A DNA stretch of 64,000 nucleotides from Pedobacter sp. W3I1 (GTDB lineage Bacteria > Bacteroidota > Bacteroidia > Sphingobacteriales > Sphingobacteriaceae), in assembly GCF_030816015.1 (NCBI RefSeq), contig NZ_JAUSXN010000001.1, positions 2,294,001 through 2,358,000 of the forward strand. Reading direction: 5' to 3'. Numbering within the stretch: the stretch's first letter is position 1; each line of letters starts with the position of its first letter. Positions 25,268-34,120 of the stretch are shown here, one piece after another. Under the pieces are notes generated by a model, which did no database searches, was not told the DNA's origin, and saw only the letters and a program-made list of their open reading frames with translations. The position numbers and the translations under genes are program-made.

Positions 25268-26803
25268 ATGAGAAGATCTATTACATTATTTTTATTGCTT
25301 TTCACAACTATAGCAAATGCGCAGACATATGATGTAACAAAGTTTGGCGCATTGGGCGATGGCAAAACATTAAACACCAAGGCTTTACAGAAAGCCGTTG
25401 ATGCTTGCAACAAAAACGGTGGAGGGACTGTGACAATACCCGTTGGTACTTTCATAATCGGCACAGTTTATCTTAAGGATAATGTTCATTTGTACCTGGA
25501 AACCGGAGCAGTACTGAAAGGAAGTCCTAACCTGAACGATTATGCACCCTTCAATGAAGTGCATTATGGAATGCTTTATGCTGAGAATGCTGAAAACATA
25601 ACTATTTCGGGACACGGTAATATGGATGGCAATGGTGATGCTTTTTTTGACAATACAAAGCCTAAAAAAATTGAAATAGAGGGTACCAAAGACACACGTC
25701 AAAGGGAAGATTTTAGAAAAGTTGAGGGAGGCGGCCTTGGTGACGGACCAATAGTACCCCTCAACAGGCCTTATCAGATGCTTATCTTCAGCAATTGTAA
25801 ACGTGTAACCTTAAAGGATATATTTATTACCAGGCCGCCTTTCTGGACCATGCTTTTTGCCGACTGCGACGGAGTGCTGGTAGATGGTATACGCTTATGG
25901 ACCAACATGCTGGCACCGAATGCCGATGGTATTGATGTCGCATCGAGCAAAAATGTAATCATTACCAATAGCGACATCAGGGCGGGAGATGATGCCATAG
26001 CAGTTGTGGGATACGACCATCATTTTGAAATTCCTGGTTTTAAGGGATTACGCCACGTGTCTGAAAATATAAATATTAGCAACTGCAATCTACAGTCTTA
26101 TTCAAGTGGGATCAGGATCGGTTTTCTGGATCAGAATACCGTGCGGAATATCAATATTACAAACTGCAATATTACAAACTCGACCAGGGGGATCGGTATT
26201 TTTGTCCGTGACCAGGGCTCCCTCGAAAATATCAACATATCAGGTGTAAATATCGAAACCAAATTGCGGACGGGAGACTGGTGGGGTAACGGTGAGCCCA
26301 TACATATATCTGCTGTGGTAGGAAATAAGGATGTAAAGCTAGGCAGTATCAAAAATGTAAATTTCAGTAATATAACCTGTAAAGCAGAAAACGGAATCCT
26401 TATTTACGGGTCCAAAGAGAGCATTATCGAAAATGTAACCTTCAGCAATATAATATTTGAGTTGACAGACAGTAAACTGAACGATGTTGCCGGCGGTAAC
26501 ATTGACCTGAGGGGTGCATCCACCGAAAAGCAATTGTTTATGCATGATATACCTGCACTTTTTGCTCAGCATGTTAAGGGACTGACGATAAGAGACCTAA
26601 AGCTAACCTGGAGTGGTACACGGATGCCTTACTTTACCAACGGTATTGAGGTAAGGGATTTCTCGGATATAAAGATTGAGAACTTTAAAGGTACCGGATC
26701 TCCGGTAAACAAAGATGCCGTGGATGTATATCTGGAACATGGATCTGATGTAGACCTCAACCTCAATAAAGGGATAACGGTTAAAAAAAAGGGTGTCAAA
26801 TAA
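25268..26803 (+). CDS. secreted GH28 family glycosidase (polygalacturonase-like)
   Basis: 511 residues. Signal peptide is 1-19 (ANAQ). A pectin-lyase-fold parallel beta-helix begins at VTKFGALGDGKTLNTKALQKAVD. GH28 catalytic motifs seen are NADGID (Asp220) and AGDDAIAV (Asp241, Asp242), with the positive-site region FVRDQG later on. The usual G-H-G motif after the Asp pair reads SSGIRIG, with Ser280 in place of His. Members hydrolyse galacturonan or rhamnogalacturonan backbones, and the altered motif suggests a non-standard pectic substrate. The protein is periplasmic or secreted. It stands alone on the plus strand between minus-strand genes. Confidence 0.88.
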   Translation: MRRSITLFLLLFTTIANAQTYDVTKFGALGDGKTLNTKALQKAVDACNKNGGGTVTIPVGTFIIGTVYLKDNVHLYLETGAVLKGSPNLNDYAPFNEVHYGMLYAENAENITISGHGNMDGNGDAFFDNTKPKKIEIEGTKDTRQREDFRKVEGGGLGDGPIVPLNRPYQMLIFSNCKRVTLKDIFITRPPFWTMLFADCDGVLVDGIRLWTNMLAPNADGIDVASSKNVIITNSDIRAGDDAIAVVGYDHHFEIPGFKGLRHVSENINISNCNLQSYSSGIRIGFLDQNTVRNINITNCNITNSTRGIGIFVRDQGSLENINISGVNIETKLRTGDWWGNGEPIHISAVVGNKDVKLGSIKNVNFSNITCKAENGILIYGSKESIIENVTFSNIIFELTDSKLNDVAGGNIDLRGASTEKQLFMHDIPALFAQHVKGLTIRDLKLTWSGTRMPYFTNGIEVRDFSDIKIENFKGTGSPVNKDAVDVYLEHGSDVDLNLNKGITVKKKGVK

Positions 26804-27085
26804 CCGATCAAAATATTTTGAGTCTGATATACCGTATCCAACTTAGCGATAACAAACAGAAGTATATGATGAATTATAAAAGAATTTGATTTCAGATATA
26901 GAAATTAAATTAGGGCACAACTTCACCGAGTGCCCACCTTTTTATCATTGCACAAGTAAGTTTTTCTTTTGTAGGAACTATCAGCAGCCATTTTAGGTCT
27001 TTTTCTCTGCTTAACTTGTTGATAAATGATTGAAGGATCGGCATCAATTAAAGCCTAGGAATTTATTTCATATTTAGGTCCAAGG

Positions 27086-27980
27086 TTACAAAGGTACACT
27101 GTTTTCGAAATTTTCCAACTGCGCAACCAATGCTTGGAAATATCGCTCTACTGCATCGGGGTGATAAGAAAGATATAAGAATGGCTCTACCAGTTCAATT
27201 TCCATAAGCACAAAGTTACCATCGACCATTAAACCATCGACACGTGTGTAGAGTGTATTTTTTGCAAAACGGGAGACATAAAGTTCAGCATGTTCAATGT
27301 ATTGCTGATCAGGTGATACAATTTCTATTGTTCCACCAAAAATCTGCTGAACCCTAAAGTCGCCGGTCTTGGGCTTTTTTATTATAGTATGGCTGTACTT
27401 GCCATTGAAAAAGATAAATGACCATTCGCCTTCCCTGATTTGTGGCATTAGTGGCTGAGCGATAAAATCACCTTCTGACACTAGACTTAAAACACGTTGC
27501 CTGTCTGGCAAGGCACTAGTTTTATTCAGAACAATTGTATTTCTTGATCCACCACTTACACAGGGTTTTATAATGATCTTGTCAGACCCTAACTTTTCAA
27601 ACAATGGTGTTAGCTCTTCATTCCAGCCCTGCTGAAGAAATATAGATGGAATGATGTCAAAACCAGCCGCTGCAATTTCCAACAGGTAATGCTTGTCCAT
27701 ATTCCACCTAACAACCTTATAGTCATTAAGCAGCCTGATATTTAAAGATTCAATCTTTTCAAGCCAAAGCTTAAATTGTCCGAATTTCTGATGATAGTCC
27801 CAGGGAGTTTTCAAAAGGGCAACATCGTATTTCTCCCAGTCAACCAGTGGATCATCCCATATTTGCAGAAATATCCAAACCCTTATTTCGCAGCATGGGC
27901 AGCAGATCTTCATTTTCATTAAAGCCGTTCGCTGATGAATATTTAAGCGCTCCGTTATATGTTATATATGCAATTTTCAT
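27086..27980 (-). pseudogene. ATP-grasp family gene with internal frameshift
   Basis: Frame one starts MKIAYITYNGALKYSS at 27980 and continues to LRNKGLDISA. A frame change near 27860 then leads to IWDDPLVDWEKYDVALLKTPWDYH and the rest of an ATP-grasp protein: KIIIKPCVSGGSRNT (nucleotide lysine), FNGKYSHTIIKKPKTGDFRV, and YTRVDGLMVDGNFVLMEIELVEPFLYL (metal-binding acids). Repairing one indel would give about 298 residues, a normal length. Either the gene is newly broken or the base count is wrong. Related ligases resemble glutathione synthetase. Its 5' end abuts an SDR stub. Confidence 0.8.
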
Positions 27981-28049
27981 TGATGATGCGGCACCAATCT
28001 CAGAAGATGCTCCGGTAATAATGGTCACAGATTCATTTAATTTTTTCAT
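27981..28049 (-). pseudogene. SDR gene stub (first ~22 codons only)
   Basis: The bases directly before the ATP-grasp start encode MKKLNESVTIITGASSEIGAA, the N-terminal strand and glycine-rich loop of a short-chain dehydrogenase, which then passes in frame into the ATP-grasp start. The rest of the SDR gene is missing. It sits 39 bp after the quinol-monooxygenase-like gene, where an intact SDR would complete that redox operon. Confidence 0.7.
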
Positions 28050-28088
28050 ATTTCTAAATTTTATAAACAATAAAAACGCTGCTCAGAA

Positions 28089-28367
28089 TTATTTGGATCG
28101 ATAAATGATTGGTTGCTCCTGTAATTTGTCGAATGCTGTAAAAAGCTCCTTTGAGTAAGTTTGTTCATTGTGTAGACTCAACCCATCCAGACTTTTCCAT
28201 TTTTCATTTAGAATAAAGATATTTTCGTCATCAATGCTCTGGTGAACATCATATTCAATGCAGGCATCTTCTTTTTTTGATAATTCCGGAAGACTATATA
28301 AAAGGTTTCTGATTTCTTGCTGATGCTCAGGCTTTGCTTTTACAACAACGGTTAAATAAATACTCAT
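28089..28367 (-). CDS. antibiotic-biosynthesis-monooxygenase-fold protein
   Basis: 92 residues, the normal size for the dimeric ABM/YgiN fold. It shows the pattern MSIYLTVVVKAKPEHQQEIRNLL, ACIEYDVHQSIDDENIFILNEKWKS and LHNEQTYSKELF. Members are putative quinol monooxygenases or haem/quinone-handling enzymes of the cytoplasm. It lies 18 bp after the Old Yellow Enzyme gene in a minus-strand operon, supporting a quinone/electrophile detoxification role. Confidence 0.85.
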   Translation of the reverse strand: MSIYLTVVVKAKPEHQQEIRNLLYSLPELSKKEDACIEYDVHQSIDDENIFILNEKWKSLDGLSLHNEQTYSKELFTAFDKLQEQPIIYRSK

Positions 28368-28385
28368 AAAATTTGTCTTTTAATA

Positions 28386-29456
28386 TTAAAATGCGAGTTC
28401 ATAAGGCTTGGGTACAGGGATTTCCGAACGAAGCTGTTTTGCGGCCTCTAAAGGAAAATAAGGATTTCTCAAAAGTTCACGACCAATAAAAATAAGATCG
28501 GCGTCTCCATTGGTCAAGATTGTTTCGGCCTGGTGTGCATTGGTAATCATACCTACTGTTCCAACCAATATTTGATCTTTCAACTCACGTTTAATGGTAC
28601 TTGCAAATGGCAGCTGATAACCGGAACCCACTTTAATTTTAGCATTTGGAACTGTACCACCTGAAGAAACATCAATGATATCAATTCCTTTCTCTGACAA
28701 TTTTTGGCTTAACCAAAGTGAATCATCAACATTCCATCCTTCTTCCATCCAGTCTGTTGCCGAAATACGTACGGCAATTGGAAGTTCCGAAGGCCATACC
28801 GTTTTTACCTTGTCAATAATTTCAAATAGGAACCTTGCTCTGTTTTCTATACTCCCCCCGTATTGATCGGTTCTTTTATTTGGAACAGGAGATAAAAATT
28901 CATTAATCAGATAACCGTGTGCACTGTGGATTTCGATCAGTTTAAACCCAGCCTTTAAAGCTCTGACTGCAGCATCTACAAACGCTTGTTGAATATCTTT
29001 AATATCTTGTAAGGTCATCTCACGGGGCAATTGCATTTCTGGTGAAAAAGCAATTGCAGAAGGCGCGATCACTTCCCATCCATTTTCTTCATCGGGCATT
29101 AAAGGGTGGCTTTCACGGCCTGAGGCCCAGGTACTTCCTTTTCTACCTGCGTGAGCCAATTGAATGGCAGGAACACTTCCGGCGCTTTTGATAAAAGATG
29201 TAATCTTGGCCAGCATTTCAATGTGTTCGTCTTTCCAGATTCCCAGATCTCCGACTCCAATACGTCCATCTAAACGGACTGAGGTTGCTTCCAGCATCAC
29301 TGCACCTGCTCCTCCCATTGCTCTGGAACCATAGTGAACCAGGTGCCAGTCACTTGCAAATCCATCCTCAGCCATGTACATACACATTGGCGAAGTAATG
29401 ATCCTGTTTCTAAATGTGACTGATTTAACCTTTATAGGACTGAATAATTTTGACAT
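28386..29456 (-). CDS. Old Yellow Enzyme family NADPH:flavin oxidoreductase (YqjM type)
   Basis: 356 residues forming an FMN-binding TIM barrel. Markers are FRNRIITSPMCMY (the Cys of the YqjM class near residue 25), QLAHAGRKGS, EIHSAHGYLINEFLSPVPNKRTDQYGGS (substrate-binding His pair and the OYE signature) and the late phosphate site FIGRELLRNPYFP. These enzymes reduce activated alkenes, quinones and nitro compounds with NADPH. The neighbours (NTF2-like proteins, ABM protein, NmrA-like protein, AraC regulator) fit an electrophile-stress operon. The adjacent 29457-29535 spacer shows no clear element. Confidence 0.92.
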   Translation of the reverse strand: MSKLFSPIKVKSVTFRNRIITSPMCMYMAEDGFASDWHLVHYGSRAMGGAGAVMLEATSVRLDGRIGVGDLGIWKDEHIEMLAKITSFIKSAGSVPAIQLAHAGRKGSTWASGRESHPLMPDEENGWEVIAPSAIAFSPEMQLPREMTLQDIKDIQQAFVDAAVRALKAGFKLIEIHSAHGYLINEFLSPVPNKRTDQYGGSIENRARFLFEIIDKVKTVWPSELPIAVRISATDWMEEGWNVDDSLWLSQKLSEKGIDIIDVSSGGTVPNAKIKVGSGYQLPFASTIKRELKDQILVGTVGMITNAHQAETILTNGDADLIFIGRELLRNPYFPLEAAKQLRSEIPVPKPYELAF

Positions 29457-29535
29457 TTTTATTTTTTTAGAACGCAGAGCTCCGCTGAGAGCAAATTATT
29501 GCTCCCAGTAAGAACTTCAACGTAAGGACTTTTGA

Positions 29536-29922
29536 TTATTTAGCGTAGAGATGGAATAGTTTTGCAACAACTTTCCATTCTCCTTTGATTTTGATCAATG
29601 AATGGTAATCGGTGAAATCTTCATCTGCTGCATCATGTTCCATTTCAATGCGAACAATTGCTGTGGTGGGTGTTTTATGTAAAACCGTCAGATTGGTTTT
29701 GATATTTGGTGCTGCGCCAAATTTCTCAACATATGTATAAAGATTATCAATACTGCCTTGCGATAGATCATCTCCTAAATGACCATACATGATCGCATCC
29801 TGATGAAATGTTTTCTTCAGTTCTTCTACATTTCCTGTTTTCAATCCATGGATATATCCTTCCATTGCTGCCAGGACATCTTCATAGTCTTGAACGGTGT
29901 TGATATTTTGATTTGCTGACAT
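29536..29922 (-). CDS. NTF2-like / lumazine-binding-like protein
   Basis: 128 residues with a single cystatin/NTF2-like cone fold: YEDVLAAMEGYIHGLKTGNVEELKKTFHQDAIMYGHLG, a central TVLHKTPTTAIVRIEM strand pair and the terminal DYHSLIKIKGEWKVVAKLFHLY. Small proteins of this family bind hydrophobic or aromatic ligands or act as isomerases/dehydratases; most are uncharacterised. It lies 5 bp after a related gene (29928-30488) with the same fold, suggesting tandem duplication. Confidence 0.8.
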   Translation of the reverse strand: MSANQNINTVQDYEDVLAAMEGYIHGLKTGNVEELKKTFHQDAIMYGHLGDDLSQGSIDNLYTYVEKFGAAPNIKTNLTVLHKTPTTAIVRIEMEHDAADEDFTDYHSLIKIKGEWKVVAKLFHLYAK

Positions 29923-29927
29923 GACTT

Positions 29928-30488
29928 CTATTTTGTTACGTGATAAATTTTACTAATGATTTTCCAATCGCTACCGTCTTTTACCAATGTAAACATGTCG
30001 GCATATTTGTTATGTCCAAACTGAGATTCGATTCTCACTATTGCAGCATCTCCTTCTACATCCAAGGTAGTCAGTTTATAACCCGCTTCCATTGGCTCCG
30101 CTGCAGAAAACCCATCCAAGAGTACCTGGATCGGAACACTTTTCAATACTCCATTTTCTGACCATGACATTGTTGAAGTTGAGGCGAATGCTGGTTTCGC
30201 GATATTTCCGTCTCCTTTTCTTCCTGCTTCAACATATAAATCTATCGCTTTAAGGATTCCGTCCTTTTGTTCTTGATTGTTTTGCATAACTTCTTTTTTA
30301 TTATTTTGATTATTACTATTTTGACATGAAATTAATAAGCTTCCAATTGTTAGGGCAGAGAATATCAGGACGGTTAATATTGGGGAAAACAGTTTTCTCG
30401 CTATTTTTCTGCTGCTTTTTTGTGATCCATCAATATTGAATCCTGCTAAGCCCTGCACAGGACTTTTGGGTTCATGATTGCTTTCCAT
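29928..30488 (-). CDS. membrane-anchored NTF2-like protein
   Basis: 186 residues. The C-terminal ~115 residues are an NTF2-like domain (GILKAIDLYVEAGRKGDGN, MSWSENGVLKSVPIQ, VEGDAAIVRIESQFG, DGSDWKIISKIYHV). Unlike its neighbour it has an N-terminal hydrophobic helix (about 34-54) ending LLISC, a possible lipobox at Cys55, behind a 30-residue hydrophilic leader. If that start is right, the domain faces the periplasm as a lipoprotein. A later start at Met68 would give a cytoplasmic protein like its paralog. The promoter at 30573-30580 lies upstream of the longer start, so both are possible. Confidence 0.7.
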   Translation of the reverse strand: MESNHEPKSPVQGLAGFNIDGSQKSSRKIARKLFSPILTVLIFSALTIGSLLISCQNSNNQNNKKEVMQNNQEQKDGILKAIDLYVEAGRKGDGNIAKPAFASTSTMSWSENGVLKSVPIQVLLDGFSAAEPMEAGYKLTTLDVEGDAAIVRIESQFGHNKYADMFTLVKDGSDWKIISKIYHVTK

Positions 30489-30572
30489 AAAACGTTTTTT
30501 TTATCAGTGTTTTCTAGATGAGCATAACATCCTGTTAATTATTAGCAGAATTATTATCTCTTTTTTCTATTA

Positions 30573-30580
30573 CAAAGATA
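30573..30580 (-). promoter_or_regulatory. -7 box of minus-strand redox operon
   Basis: On the minus strand this reads TATCTTTG, fitting TAnnTTTG, about 85 bp before the start at 30488. It would drive the NTF2-like, OYE and ABM genes. Confidence 0.5.
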
Positions 30581-30605
30581 CATTGAACAATATGCGTGGA
30601 TTTTT

Positions 30606-30635
30606 CTAATTAGCTCAAAGATTTTGACTAATTAG
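30606..30635. promoter_or_regulatory. paired CTAATTAG sites, possible activator operator
   Basis: Two identical palindromic octamers CTAATTAG (30606-30613 and 30628-30635) have starts 22 bp apart, two helical turns, just upstream of the minus-strand promoter. The spacing and position suit binding by the AraC-type regulator encoded at 31414-32274. Inference only. Confidence 0.5.
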
Positions 30636-30755
30636 TCCTTTTTTAAGGCCTGGAAGTTGTAACCACGAAGTAGAAGTTACCGCTTTAAAAGAATTTTTTA
30701 ACGAAAATTGAAAATAAGCTCTACGGTTAGAACCGGTAATTAAATGTTATGATTA

Positions 30756-31391
30756 CTATTTGAGCTGATGTAAAGCTTCTTCAATCGGGGTATTGCCATC
30801 GTGCATCAAAATTACCTTACCGATGGTTGAATTATTTTCTAATATTGAAACAAGTGTATCTACCACATTAGCAATAGAATTAGCTCCTGGATGGGTAACA
30901 TTGGTATCTATTTTTCCGGAACCTGCTTCCTCTTTGAGCGCTCCGGGTTGCAAAATAGTATAATCAAGCCGGGTTTGGGTTGTGAGGTAAAGATCAGCAT
31001 AATGCTTGGCAATATTGTAATCTGTTAAGTTACTCAGGAAAGATTCATTCCAACGCTCCGGTTGTAGTGCGAAAACAGAACTCAGCATAATGTAACGTTT
31101 AACTCCTGCTTTTTCTGAGGCTTGAATCGATTTTATCGCTCCGTGCAGATCAATCTGTAAAAGGTCTTTTCCCCGTGATCCGGAAACAAAATAAACGGCA
31201 TCAACACCATTCATGCTTTCTGCAATGGCATCAACATCGCTTAGCAAATTAAGATAGACTTGCTCGATATTATTTAGATTATTTTCTGGACTTGGATTTC
31301 TTGAGCCGGCTAAAACCTGATGTTGAGCAGCTAATTTGTTGACTAATAGAGATCCAACTCTACCATTTCCTCCAATGACTAATACTTTCAT
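30756..31391 (-). CDS. NmrA/SDR-a type NAD(P)-binding protein
   Basis: 211 residues from Met 31391. This start begins the fold exactly (MKVLVIGGNGRVGSLLVNKLA), whereas the longer frame overlaps the upstream regulator. Atypical SDR features are YIMLSSVFALQ, DYNIAKHYADLYL with Tyr and Lys in Y-N-x-x-K order, and LDYTILQPGAL. It is probably a cytoplasmic NAD(P)H-binding reductase or redox sensor. The AraC regulator ends 22 bp upstream, so the two are co-transcribed, again pairing an oxidoreductase with an AraC protein. Confidence 0.88.
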   Translation of the reverse strand: MKVLVIGGNGRVGSLLVNKLAAQHQVLAGSRNPSPENNLNNIEQVYLNLLSDVDAIAESMNGVDAVYFVSGSRGKDLLQIDLHGAIKSIQASEKAGVKRYIMLSSVFALQPERWNESFLSNLTDYNIAKHYADLYLTTQTRLDYTILQPGALKEEAGSGKIDTNVTHPGANSIANVVDTLVSILENNSTIGKVILMHDGNTPIEEALHQLK

Positions 31392-31413
31392 GAGTTTAAG
31401 TTTTAAATATCTA

Positions 31414-32274
31414 TTAACGGGTGATACTTGGTGCCTGTCCGTGAAATTCTTTGTATATTCTTGAAAAGTGGGAGACATTTTCAAATCCTAATGAGTAACA
31501 GATATCTGAAACCGATAAGGCTGTCGTTTCCAGCATATCTTTTGCCTTTTCCAATCTCTTTTCCCTTATCCAGGTTGCAGGTGCAACATTGTATATATTT
31601 TGAAAGTCCCTCTTGAAACTTGAAAGACTTCTGCCGGAAAGATAGGCGAGCTCGGAAACAGAGACTGGTGAGGCATAATGCTGTTCCACCACGTTAGGTA
31701 TATCAGTTCGTACGGGCTCGTGTAACTGGAGAATTTGTAAAAACATGTTTCGGTTACATTCTGCAACATCGTAAAGTAATTCCATAATCTTCAAACGAAG
31801 CTGTCCGGGATGAACCACAGAATGATCAAAAAAGTAAGGCTTCAAAGAGTGTGCAAATGCAACCAGACATTCGTTCATTGGGTATACACCTGTTTTTATC
31901 TCTCCTTCAGGTTTTGACACCTTAATGTCTGACGTTGACAGAAATGACTTTAGCAGATCATCTTTGATACTGAACATTAAACTGTCGTAGATATTATCAT
32001 TTTCGGCATTTCCAAATTTATGATATTTAACAGCCGTTGCTTTTTTAAGCAAAATCATATCATTTTTAACAAGGGTATATTCTTGTTTCCCATAATTGAG
32101 CACAACCGATCCTTCCAGCACAATAAGGAGCAAATGCTGTTCGAGGTACATTGTTCCTTTAACTTCTGTACTGTGTATGCACTGCTCTATTACTGAGCAA
32201 CCATCCAGCTTCAGGGAATTTTGAGGAGCGTCGCCACCGATCAAAGAAGTTGGGACTTTAATCATTTTTTTCAT
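31414..32274 (-). CDS. AraC family transcriptional regulator
   Basis: 286 residues. The N-terminal sensor half has ExsA/cupin-like strands (MYLEQHLLLIVLEGSVVLNY, MILLKKATAVKYHKFG). The C-terminal HTH pair carries SVSELAYLSGRSLSSFKRDFQNIYNVAPATWIREKRLEKAK and LSVSDICYSLGFENVSHFSRIYKEFHGQAPS. It heads the minus-strand redox operon and probably controls it through the CTAATTAG sites. It differs from the two AraC proteins in the first 8 kb, lacking the P-E-H-P-L opening. Confidence 0.92.
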   Translation of the reverse strand: MKKMIKVPTSLIGGDAPQNSLKLDGCSVIEQCIHSTEVKGTMYLEQHLLLIVLEGSVVLNYGKQEYTLVKNDMILLKKATAVKYHKFGNAENDNIYDSLMFSIKDDLLKSFLSTSDIKVSKPEGEIKTGVYPMNECLVAFAHSLKPYFFDHSVVHPGQLRLKIMELLYDVAECNRNMFLQILQLHEPVRTDIPNVVEQHYASPVSVSELAYLSGRSLSSFKRDFQNIYNVAPATWIREKRLEKAKDMLETTALSVSDICYSLGFENVSHFSRIYKEFHGQAPSITR

Positions 32275-32760
32275 TTGCCTGTTTTTTGATACGATATGAC
32301 ATTAAACAATTGACCGTATTTGATTATTTGCTATTCCATGATAGTAATTGATTAATTACACGACCAGGATTCTCGTATTTGATAATATGCCTTCAATATC
32401 TGGAATTAGAAAAAAGACAATATAATCAAACTTTGAATTTAAGGAATGTATTACCACACAAATGTATGGTTCTTTTATAAGTGCTTTTATTCTTTTTGGA
32501 TCAAATATTTTTGCTAAATAGCCCAATCTGCATTTTCTATGGACATAATAATGCTGTAGTACGCATCACCACCTGCTCATAAAGAAAGGATAAACAGTTA
32601 GGAACCTTGTTCCGGTTTTTGTTCCGGCATAACCTGATAATTCATTCCGGCAGAAAATTACAAAAGGAACTAACTGGCTTGCGTAGGGAACGCAATAGCC
32701 CCGACAGGTTAACCTGATATATTCTGAAACTAAATTCATGGACTGTTTGCCTGATCAACA
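32275..32760. other. intergenic gap with small palindrome
   Basis: No coding frame of protein-like character was seen. It contains a 12-bp perfect palindrome CAGGTTAACCTG (32705-32716) and three TTCCGG motifs near 32610-32660. The function of either is unknown. Confidence 0.3.
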
Positions 32761-33864
32761 TTATCGGGTCCGGCGGGAATTGAGTAGTTTCCTATAGAAT
32801 GGATAGAGCTGCTGGGCAAGGATTAGGTGATCTTCCACGCTGGGATGGCCACCGCAACCGTGCGGTTCCATCTCTTGAAAGAAAAACGTACTTACTTCAT
32901 CTTCTGCTGGATACATAGAATCGATACGCTTTTTTATGCGCAAAAGGGATTCTTCAAGCAGTTTCCTCTGTGCTCCTTTTACCATTGGACTGCTTAAAAG
33001 GGCAATTTTCGTCAAGGGATACCTGGATTTGATGAATTTTATAAAATCTACGTATCTGGTTACGAAGGTATCTGCATCAAATGGCTTTCTAGGTGTCTTT
33101 CCATCTCCAGTGCTGAGGTCATTGGTTCCTAAAGCAATACTGACAATTTTTGGTGCATATTTTTTAAAATCCCATTTAAGGTCCGTGTCTTTTTTAAAAT
33201 CAATATTTTCATAAACTTCGGGCATTGATGGCCCCTCCCTGTTCCAGGTTCTGTATATACCTATTCCACTAACACTGCTCATGATATAGTTCACCGCTAA
33301 TCTTCTGGAAACCCGTGGGCCATAAGCCATATAGGCATTGTGCTGATCATGATATTCTCCGGTTCCGCAGGGATACTCGGATGGGTCCGAAGCCGCACCA
33401 CAGGTAATGCTGTTCCCTATAAACTCGATGAGAGGGGCCTTGCGGGCACTTATTGCCGAAATCTTTTCTGCAATAATTTTATCAATAATGATTGGGCCGG
33501 TATGCGCTTCAGTGGCTTTATATATCCAGACCGTATGTTGCCCTATTCCATCCGTTTTGATCACGATCGGAGCTTTTGAATTTCCGTTTATACGGATGCG
33601 TTTTTGATATTTCCCATCTATTTCGTACTGAATGTAGTTATGTTCCCATTCATCTTTTAAAGATGCATATATAGTACAGCTTTCGCCTCTGAACTTATAG
33701 CCGAAATGTACAGCAGAACTGATTAATTCCAGCTTATTGCTGCCGTTAATGAGTGATCTCCCTAATGGTTTAAGCTGAGCTGCCAAAAGAGTATCAATAT
33801 TGGCGTGGACCTTTTTGCCCAGAAATATGGATACAGTTAAGATGATGAGCATTTTAAGTTTCAT
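32761..33864 (-). CDS. secreted CE2-type SGNH carbohydrate esterase
   Basis: 367 residues from Met 33864, which gives a clean signal peptide (MKLKMLIILTVSIFLGKKVHA); the 17 residues upstream in the longer frame would disrupt it. A jelly-roll N-terminal domain (about 25-135) precedes the SGNH domain, the two-domain plan of carbohydrate esterase family 2. Block I is IEFIGNSITCG (Ser152), block III is ALGTNDLS, and block V is HGCGGHPSVEDH with the catalytic His. CE2 enzymes deacetylate xylo- or glucomannan-type sugars. It lies upstream of the mannan PUL on the opposite strand and may assist it. Confidence 0.87.
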   Translation of the reverse strand: MKLKMLIILTVSIFLGKKVHANIDTLLAAQLKPLGRSLINGSNKLELISSAVHFGYKFRGESCTIYASLKDEWEHNYIQYEIDGKYQKRIRINGNSKAPIVIKTDGIGQHTVWIYKATEAHTGPIIIDKIIAEKISAISARKAPLIEFIGNSITCGAASDPSEYPCGTGEYHDQHNAYMAYGPRVSRRLAVNYIMSSVSGIGIYRTWNREGPSMPEVYENIDFKKDTDLKWDFKKYAPKIVSIALGTNDLSTGDGKTPRKPFDADTFVTRYVDFIKFIKSRYPLTKIALLSSPMVKGAQRKLLEESLLRIKKRIDSMYPAEDEVSTFFFQEMEPHGCGGHPSVEDHLILAQQLYPFYRKLLNSRRTR

Positions 33865-34120
33865 ACGGTTTATAGTTTCTGCAATTATATATAAAAGCGA
33901 AAGCCATACTTGCATTTCGATAAAAAACTATCACCAAATGGAGAAAAAGTATGAGTAATAAAGCTTAAAAAGAGATTGTTACTAGTCAATCGCGCTTTAT
34001 CTTTATTTAGTTAAAAACCAAATTTATTTAAGCGCTCAAAAGGCGGTGCCAATAGTTTTATGAGAAAAATTATACTTTATTAAGCACATCAATATTTTTA
34101 TTGGTCTTTTCTCGAAGACT

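Noticed and set aside
32705..32716. CAGGTTAACCTG palindrome as an operator
   Set aside because: It lies downstream of both flanking genes' coding ends or far from their starts, with no nearby promoter; noted only as a sequence feature.
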